This document shows positions 57,285-64,000 of a DNA stretch of 64,000 bases, piece after piece. Made by a program: the position numbers and the translations under genes. The stretch is from Adiantum capillus-veneris. Its lineage: Eukaryota > Streptophyta > Polypodiopsida > Polypodiales > Pteridaceae. The notes under the pieces were generated by a model. It was not told the DNA's origin. It saw only the letters and a program-made list of their open reading frames with translations, and searched no databases. The stretch spans positions 83,475,025-83,539,024 of the forward strand of contig CM043958.1 in NCBI GenBank assembly GCA_014529385.2, in the 5' to 3' direction. The number at the start of each line of letters is the position of its first letter. Within the stretch, counting starts at the first letter, position 1.

Positions 57285-57900
57285 GGGAAGGTGAGGGAGC
57301 ATGATTCCTTTATCCTTTTTTTATCATGGATCTACTCACAACTTCATATCAACGGAGTTGGCCACAAAGCTGGGCATACAAGATTTCGAGATAGGAGACA
57401 CTCTAGCTACTGATTGAGCTTTCAAGGGACAACAAGCCTATGTTACTCCCTTGATTGGGAAGTTGAGGCTTCATGTCCAAAGCTACATAAGCAAAGAAGA
57501 ATTTTTTGTCTCCCCTCTCCAACATGAGGATGTTATCCTAGAGGCACGATGGTTCAACCACATGGGTGCCAACATGAAGTTCCTAGAAAGAAGAATTTAT
57601 TTCACCTACAGGGAAAACAACATGTATATTGATGCCAATGAGTCAAGTCATACTATACCTCTTGTAGATTCACCTGCTTTTGATAAGTCAATGAAAAGCT
57701 CGGTTTTTGCGTACATGATTTTTGTCAAAAAGTATTTAAATGATGCTAATGTTTTACCAAAACAAAGCGGTAGGAATCAAGAAGAATTAAAATTGTCTAA
57801 TTTTCTAAATAGATTCCAAGATGTTTTTATCAATGACATCCTTATGGAGCTATCTCCAAAACAAGGGGTTGATGACCATAGAGTAGATCTCACCACCTAA
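57285..57900 (+). pseudogene. Protease and RT run-up of the same gypsy element
   Basis: About 57320-57360 encodes FYHGSTHNFIS, where the active-site Asp expected before the Pro/His-Gly-Ser is Tyr; TELATKLGI follows. A stop lies near 57415. The frame 57451-57900 continues the protease end and linker: VSPLQHEDVILEARWF, then FLNRFQDVF and LSPKQGVDDHRVDL, a normal run-up to RT. The tryptophan residue in ARWF closes the retropepsin domain. Confidence 0.78.
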
Positions 57901-58165
57901 TAAGCCTCCTTATAGAGTTTCTCAAGCTCAACAAGAGGAGATTATGAGGCAAGTACATGAACCGGTAGATAAGGGGATGGTGAGGCATAGTTCCTCTCCC
58001 TTTTTTTCACCAGTCCTACTAGTTCAAAATAAAGACGACACATATCGTATGTGTGTCGAATATAGAGCACTAAACCGGATCACTATAAAAAATAGATTTT
58101 TTGTACCACGGGTAGAAGATTTGTTTGATAAGCTACAAGGGTCTACCTACTTTAGGAGGATTGAG
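57901..58165 (+). pseudogene. RT N-terminus, truncated
   Basis: KPPYRVSQAQQEEIMRQV, then VRHSSSPFFSPVLLVQNKDD, MCVEYRALNRITIKNRF, VEDLFDKLQGSTYF. It stops at the point where the palm motif IDLRSGYHQ should follow. All later pol domains and the 3' LTR are absent, so the element is truncated at about 58165. Confidence 0.82.
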
Positions 58166-58679
58166 TGTGTTATTTAGTGAGCCTATCATTTAGATCTTTT
58201 GCAATGAAAACCATTTTTGCGAGATTTTTAACATTTAATTTGGAGCCTTTTCTAACAACACAAAAAAGCTAACCAAAAATCTAACTTATATGATACACAC
58301 CCAAAAACATGTATAAGTTTCAAAATTCCTAACTTTAAGCTTGTTAGGAGCAAGGGTGGGCTTCCACACATGGCCATGAAATTTAACCTTGACCTTGCCT
58401 TGATGGAGAAGGGAAAAGAGAGAGATAGTATAGAAAGATGTTGACACAAAAATAAGGGATGGAGATGTTGACATATCTATACACATAATAGTACTCAAGG
58501 AAATCATAGGAGACAAACTCTTACACATTCTTACACAGTCAAGCTCCATATCCCAAGACATAGCTTAAGAGAGGGGGAAGGGAAAATTTTGAGCATCTAC
58601 ACAAGAAAGGAGTAAAGATTGCAGCCCCAAACTCCACGGCACCTCTTGTGGAGTTTGGTATTTGATATTTGATATTATT
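58166..58679. other. Unassigned interval
   Basis: Spacer between the truncated RT and the LTR-like repeat. The minus-strand frames at 58252-58561 show no motif. Confidence 0.45.
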
Positions 58680-59031
58680 TGTTGGTGCCAAAAATTGGAG
58701 GCCCCTCTTTTACACTTTAGTCCCACTTTAGTTATAAGTGAAACGCATTACTTATTGCATAACCCTCTTAGGGTGATTTCTCACTGTCCTATTTATAAAG
58801 CAGCCATAGTGGCTTATTGATAAAAAATATAAAATATTGTGAAATAATAAAATGATCGAGAGGATTATTATTTGGTGACGCCTCCTTCTCAACTCTCAGA
58901 ATTCCAATCTACAAATCATCATACACTCATTGTTAGTAAAAATCAAATAGAAAGCACATAATTAACCATTAAGCTAGATATCCTAATTGTAGTTAACCAC
59001 ATGCAACAAGAGGGTGCTTAGTCTTGTAACA
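58680..59031 (-). repeat. LTR-like repeat A1' (uninterrupted copy)
   Basis: 352 bp, TGTTGG...GTAACA on the plus strand. It is the intact counterpart of 1-280 plus 7093-7110 and shows the sequence before element 1 was inserted. As 3' LTR it follows a purine tract (minus strand of 59032-59042). Confidence 0.75.
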
Positions 59032-59444
59032 TCCCTCCCACCAAGGATAGAAACTGTCCTCAATTTCTCAGTCGAGAATCATCTGGATGGTGAGTGATTG
59101 AAAGTGTGGAGAAGGTCTTGGAAGTTGCAAGAAAATTGTTTAGGCATCCATTTGGCATCCTCTTTAGGGTGGCTTTTAAAGGTCAAAAGATAGCATTTAT
59201 AAACCATGCCAGTGCGTGTGGTTGTGGTCTCATGATAAACTATTTCTGCAGGAATGAATTGTTCTTCTTGGTCCACAAGTGAAGGGGATCTTCATAAATG
59301 TGATGTGTTGGTAGGGGTCCTCTAAAAGGTCTTAAAAGACTAATGTGGAATGCATTGTGAATGTGCAAAGGAGAAGAGAAATGAAGTATTAAAATACATT
59401 ACAAGGTTATGTATCATATTTAAATATGCTTTGGCATTACACCA
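59032..59444 (-). pseudogene. Chromodomain-end remnant, second copy
   Basis: The 65-codon frame 59276-59079 reads HETTTTRTGMVYKCYLLTF, EDAKWMPKQF and NFQDLLHTF, resembling the end of a chromovirus polyprotein with the chromodomain core. Nothing else of pol remains: about 390 bp separate the two LTR-like repeats. This copy is better preserved than 7111-7521. Confidence 0.65.
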
Positions 59445-59793
59445 TGACCCAAAATTGGAGGCCCCTCTTTTACACTTTACTCTCACTTTAGTTATGAGTG
59501 GAACACATTACTTATTTCATGACCCTCTTAGGTGAGTTCTCACTGTCCTATTTACAAAACAGCCTTGGTGGCTTATTGATAAAGATTTAAAATAATGTGC
59601 AAGAATAAAATGATTGAGAGGATTAATTATTTGCCGACGCCTCCTTCTCAACTCCCAAAATTCCAATCTACAAATCACCATGCACTCGCTGTTAGTAAAA
59701 ATCAAATAGACAATTAACCATTAAGATATCTATCCCAATTGTAGTTAACCACATGCAATACCCATGCAATAGGAGGGTGCCCGGTCTTGTAAC
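59445..59793 (-). repeat. LTR-like repeat A2'
   Basis: 349 bp, second LTR-like repeat of the remnant, equivalent to 7522-7860. A small duplication of catgcaata lies at 59751-59770. Confidence 0.7.
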
Positions 59794-60406
59794 GGAGCTT
59801 AAACATTTGGAAAGATTTGAATTGAAAAGAATACATCTATATTGAGAGGGGATTCAAAAAAGACTTCAAAGGGTGGAGAGAAGTAATTTTGCATCTCATA
59901 CATAAGAGATGACTCCTTTGATGCATAGCTCTAGACCATTTTGCTTTTCTATAGGTTCACTACACTATAGGGTGTATCTTCCATGTTTTCCCCAATACAA
60001 ATGCGAAGTCCATGGGAGATACTACAAGTTGATGAATGATAATGTGCTCTTTTGGTTAAAGTTTGAGCATGTACACATATACATAATACATATGCTTACA
60101 TGCTAGATAGGCTTTATGCATAGATTCTCTTCTTTGAAAATTGGGGCAAATGAAATTATGTTCTCTCTTTAAGTGTATATCATAAAAAATCTCTATCCAG
60201 ACTCCAAAAAATATGTGCCCTTTCCACTTTCTCTTTCAAGAATGTTGCGACCATGCATGCAGCCCACCCCACTCTCTTTTGGGATTCTTTGGAAATACCA
60301 TGCTCCACTTGCACTTATTACTGCTTGAGCATCCTTCTTGTGGACTTGATCAAGAAATCTAATATGCACCTCTTTTAAACTTGTACCATGCCTCCACTTG
60401 CACCTC

Positions 60407-60408
<2 letters not shown>
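59794..60408. repeat. Duplicated flank shared with 7861-8482
   Basis: Aligns with the first copy along its length up to the GA array. The 65-codon frame at 59909-60106 is open here too, but nine of about fourteen differences change the protein. Confidence 0.75.

Positions 60409-60487
<79 letters not shown>
60409..60487. repeat. (GA)n microsatellite
   Basis: 79 bp of pure GA. Similarity to the first copy of the duplication ends shortly after. Confidence 0.97.
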
Positions 60488-60493
<6 letters not shown>

Positions 60494-61056
60494 GGGAATA
60501 ATGGAACTAGAATTAGAATGTCATTGAGTAAGAATGATTTCTATTATTTGAGATTAACACTACGAGTAAGATTTACAATCAAGCCCATGATAAATTTCTT
60601 GTGCAAGCTCTTGCCATTAAAAAATCAAAAGGGATTGGTCTTGCATATACACAAAACAACATGAAGTATCTTTTTGTAAGTCCCAAAAAGAACACATGCA
60701 CATGCATGTAACACCTGGAATTGACTTTGATGAATCAAAAGATTTTACAGATGTTAGAAGCCTCCAATTACATGCATGTAACTCTGATCGTTGTTATTGT
60801 AGCTCTTGATAACCATGGGCATTAACATGCAATACATGCCTCCTTGGCAGGTAGCTAGAATATTATTGGAGTGATTAGAAAATGATCTTTGATTTACCCA
60901 AGAGCCTTATCTCTTGGAATCTAACCCGCAATATGCAAATTTTGCTTCTCTATTTGAAAACTAGAGAAGCAAAAGTCGTACTTAATTGGCATTGGTTCCA
61001 ATTAGTTTACCTTAACCGTAATGTGTTGCCATACCATCCTGGAAGACTTTGAATGA
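60488..61056. other. Unassigned interval
   Basis: No open frame, tRNA or repeat partner recognised. Confidence 0.45.

Positions 61057-61084
<28 letters not shown>
61057..61084. repeat. (CT)n microsatellite
   Basis: 14 CT units. Confidence 0.9.
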
Positions 61085-61088
<4 letters not shown>

Positions 61089-61169
61089 ATGTTTAATATA
61101 TCAGTTCTTGTAGTCTACAATATATTTTTGAGCGAACCTTCTAATGTTGTTGCATCAAGAGCAGCTATT

Positions 61170-61386
61170 GCTAATTGCTTCTTGTCTGGACATATTGCAA
61201 TGTTGAGTACTATGGACGAAATTAGTGGCAACTTGTGCAACATCATTGGATGTGAAGATAGACAATGGATCATATGCTAGTGCTAATTGCTTTTCCATAT
61301 AGTTGCAATGTTGGACGTTGATGGGATTAGTGGCTTGTGTGGCATCATCGACTGTGAAGATAAAAGAGGTCGATGCATCATCTACC
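61170..61386. repeat. Tandem duplication, about 112 bp unit
   Basis: gctaattgctt starts both units (61170 and 61282). They share tgcaatgttg, attagtggc and catcat then tgtgaagata in order, with clear divergence and small indels. Confidence 0.75.
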
Positions 61387-62480
61387 TCTGCAGGCACAAT
61401 ATTAGGTGAGTCAAAGCATTTCTAGATTTGTTTCAATGTTATTAATCTTTTGATAAGAATTAAACAAGGTTCTGTCAATATTATAATTACTAGGGCATGC
61501 ATTTTTTATCGGATTCATGGTCACATGAGCATATCTTGATGTTATGTCAACGTTGATAGACATGTTGACGTATTATAGCAGAGACCGGTCACGAAATTAC
61601 ATCTGCACGTGTGGTGCCAGTAAAGTAGCCAGGGCCTTGAGTGGATGCAACCTCTTGCAAAGGCATGGAAGCACCAACGTGCTCTTGTAGTTTCTTGAGC
61701 CTCTTGGTGGTAACATAGGGTCCCGGGTGGATGGTGATCCCCAGGGAGAAGGTTCTCCTACATGGGCAGCATTTGCAATGAGGCTAGAGGATGGGAGCTA
61801 GAGCTCCCCAATCATCCCATTCTCAGTGCCATTCACACACAAAAAAAAATTGGGGAGACTCAAACTCTTTTTTCTTAGATGTTTAGATTTTTATTGAAAA
61901 TAAGGCCCATGACACACTGGGGCAGGTAAAAGCATTCCATGATGAGATGGTGCACATATATTGGCTGGGGTGAAAAGTAAAACATGGACAAGAGACCCTC
62001 TCAAAGGGGTGGCCTTGGGATCCCACTTGTGTTCCTAAAGGTGCGGCCATCTAACAAAAAGTGAGGCGGGAAAGCACAGGAAATGATTTGAACTCTGTGT
62101 GTTAGCATGAGAGCCGATGGCTCTACCATATGGTCAAAGTTCATTTGTTGAAATGCAAGGTGTGACATGAAAGGGGCAGCCATGCTCGTGACAAAAGGTG
62201 GGGAGCCCGCCCTAGTGCGACAAGGGCCTAAGGTGTGGCAAATTTTGAAAAAATGTGTTTTATGAAAAATGAAGGGATATTCCACCTAGATTGGATAAAA
62301 GTCTTTGAAAACCAACATTGGTTGAGTGCATAGACTTATGTGATGCTATGTTTGGAAAAAAAAATCATTAATAGGCAGATGGAAGATGAAGGAAAAACTA
62401 AAAAATCATTGATTCACTTTTGATTTGGAAAAGAGAAGAGACATGGAGGGACATGCATCCCCTCCTTCACTCCTAGTGAT

Positions 62481-62481
<1 letters not shown>
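61387..62481. other. Unassigned interval
   Basis: Unique, non-coding. A 94-codon minus-strand frame (62285-62001) has ordinary composition but no motif I recognise. Confidence 0.4.
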
Positions 62482-62572
<91 letters not shown>

Positions 62573-62606
62573 CTCACCCTCACCCTCAAATTCGACCTGC
62601 TTCCTT

Positions 62607-62639
<33 letters not shown>
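62482..62639. repeat. Compound (CT)n-(AC)n-poly-C tract
   Basis: (CT)n at 62482-62516 passes directly into (AC)n to 62570, then ccctcaccctcaccctc, and after 20 unique bases a 30 bp C run (62610-62639). The cytosine runs could form i-motif structures, and their complement G-quadruplexes. Homopolymer length may be unreliable in the assembly. Confidence 0.93.
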
Positions 62640-62641
<2 letters not shown>

Positions 62642-62884
62642 TGAGGGCAACCCTATGGGGGGACGTTAAGGCCCAGGCTTGCCCTTCTCCCTTCCCTAGC
62701 TCACAACATTTATGAACTGCTCAGCTCGTCAAAGGGTTGGTCTTGCCCACTCAGCTTGTTAGACGGTCATGCTCGCTTCACACTGGCCACCCCAATCACA
62801 GCCCTGCATGTCGGTCCTACCCGCTCTGCCCGACTTTCAGTCCTGCCCAACCCGTCACCTGCTTCACCCAAGCCGATTGGTACC
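62640..62884. other. Unassigned GC-richer interval
   Basis: GC-richer, with repeated words ctcagctcgtc and ctcagcttgtt, and cggtcctgccc variants. No protein recognised. Confidence 0.4.
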
Positions 62885-64000
62885 ATAGCCAGAATTTTTG
62901 AAGCACATAAAAACTTTGGACTTTGCTTTAAGCGAAAATACCCCTGCATTCTTGGAGTAGTCATCAATGAAAGTCACGAAGTAAAGGTAATTACCCAAGG
63001 ACGGACATTGCATGGGCTCATAAACATCACTATGCACAAGCTACAACCTGCATGTGGCCCTAGCTGAACCATTCTTTGGAAACTTTGAACGCTGCATCTT
63101 ACCCAAATTACAGCCTTCACAAACATTTTTGATAGGTGCTTCAAGAGGAGGCAAAGAAGCAACCATATCAGATTTTTGCAAACGTAGCAAATTGGCAAAA
63201 TTCAGATGACCAAAATGTGCATGCCAAAGTTTTACATCTGAAATAGCCCTTGAATCTGCAACTGCATTTGAAAAATTTTATCCACACTTGTCATACAAAG
63301 TGAGCTTATATAGTCCATGACACAAAAGGCCAGATGCAACAATTTCATCACCAAAACTAAGATCATGAACTGCACATCTGTCATCCACAAATTTGACTAC
63401 AAGTCCAAGTTTAGCAAGTGCAGATATAGACAAAAGATTCTTCTTGATCCCACGTACATAAAGTGCATCAACAAGTGTGAAAGAACTGCCATTTGCAACA
63501 GTAAGCGCAATCTTTCCAGCTCCCTGAACTGGATAAGAGGCATTGGTGGCACAAGTGACTAAATTCCCATGAGAGACAAACTCGAGAGAGGTGAACAATT
63601 CACGATGTGAGGTAATGTGCTTTGTAGCACCACTGTCAACATACCACACATATGAATTTGCAACAATTGACATGCATGCATCATGGACAACACAATTGTA
63701 AGTGCACTCTGCACTAAAAGCCCATTCTGCATCAACATCAGCATCACAGTCTCCTTTCACAGAAGACTCAACAACGGCTGCATTTGTAGTGGAACCAGCA
63801 TTTGTAGTGGAACCACCCTCTTTCTTCTTAGCCTCTTTGGCCTTCAACTTAGGACACTACTTGATCAAGCAATCATTAGCTTTACAATAATGGCAACGCA
63901 TCTTCTTGTTTCCCTTATCACCAAAATTTCCAGACAAATTTCTGCCAATAGAAGCATTAGGAACAGAAGTTTTGTCACTCGCAGCAGAACCATAAGAAGT
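62885..64000 (-). pseudogene. Ty1/copia gag-pol fragment, cut at both ends
   Basis: From the window edge: gag end with a damaged zinc knuckle (CHYCKANDCLIK, a stop, CP), then the 189-codon frame 63847-63278 with protease core WYVDSGATKHITSH (Asp71) and the pre-integrase segment. Beyond a stop come integrase zinc-finger residues LWHAHFGHLNFANLL and CEGC, VHSDVYEPM (catalytic Asp) and YFVTFIDDYSKNAGVF. Protease followed by integrase is copia order. Similarity ends at about 62885, within integrase. The 5' part of gag lies past 64000. Confidence 0.87.

Noticed and set aside
62001-62285. 94-codon minus-strand frame as a gene
   Set aside because: No motif, no neighbouring exons and no repeat copy to test; composition is not distinctive.

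Overview
This window looks like transposon-dense intergenic DNA from the nuclear genome of a land plant. It is AT-rich, has long (GA)n/(CT)n, (GT)n/(CA)n and homopolymer tracts, and holds many decayed LTR retrotransposons whose primer-binding sites match plant-type tRNA-Met and tRNA-Asp primers. I found no convincing host protein-coding gene and no bacterial-type operon. A large-genome plant such as a fern, lycophyte or gymnosperm is plausible, but the species cannot be decided from the sequence. Long Ser-Leu or Arg-Glu reading frames are translations of (GA)n microsatellites.

Layout. 1-8522: a small, internally deleted minus-strand Ty3/gypsy remnant (two ~350 bp LTR-like repeats around a chromodomain-end fragment), split by a full-length plus-strand chromodomain Ty3/gypsy element with 154 bp LTRs (281-7092). 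An uninterrupted paralogue at 58680-60487 shows the empty site. 8572-15010: a 269 bp tandem repeat whose second unit was split by a related minus-strand gypsy element with 122-123 bp LTRs and a perfect TCACA target duplication (8875-14761). 15100-18650: a SINE-like piece, a perfect 28 bp palindrome, a decayed coiled-coil-like coding stretch, and one copy of a 250-270 bp MITE-like family. 19000-28800: interleaved remains of at least three gypsy elements. Two plus-strand pol fragments run from 19 to 23.5 kb. A minus-strand element runs from 28.8 down to 22.9 kb (gag, protease, RT, RNase H, integrase), and its protease region is split by a second MITE-like copy. 28800-33000: three long GA arrays, an inverted repeat around one of them, a small foldback, and an unrecognised coding-like stretch.

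33105-38404: the 5' half of a minus-strand gypsy element (gag, a long leader with a four-fold ~285 bp repeat, a tRNA-Asp-type primer site, and a 1.85 kb LTR). A second copy of this LTR lies at 48328-50173. 40017-47596: a non-coding, LARD-like LTR element with 911 and 782 bp LTRs, a perfect ACAAA target duplication, primer site, polypurine tract and TATA boxes. 50174-55267: mostly unassigned AT-rich DNA with a 152 bp tandem repeat and a third MITE-like copy inside a 57 bp inverted repeat. 55268-58165: the 5' part of another plus-strand gypsy element (LTR ending in a large hairpin, SR-rich gag, protease, truncated RT). 60488-62884: microsatellites and a 112 bp duplication. 62885-64000: a truncated minus-strand Ty1/copia gag-pol that runs off the window end.

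All retroelement genes here carry stop codons, frameshifts or deletions, so none looks autonomous. The nested insertions give a clear relative order of events, and the recurring MITE-like family is the most useful lead.
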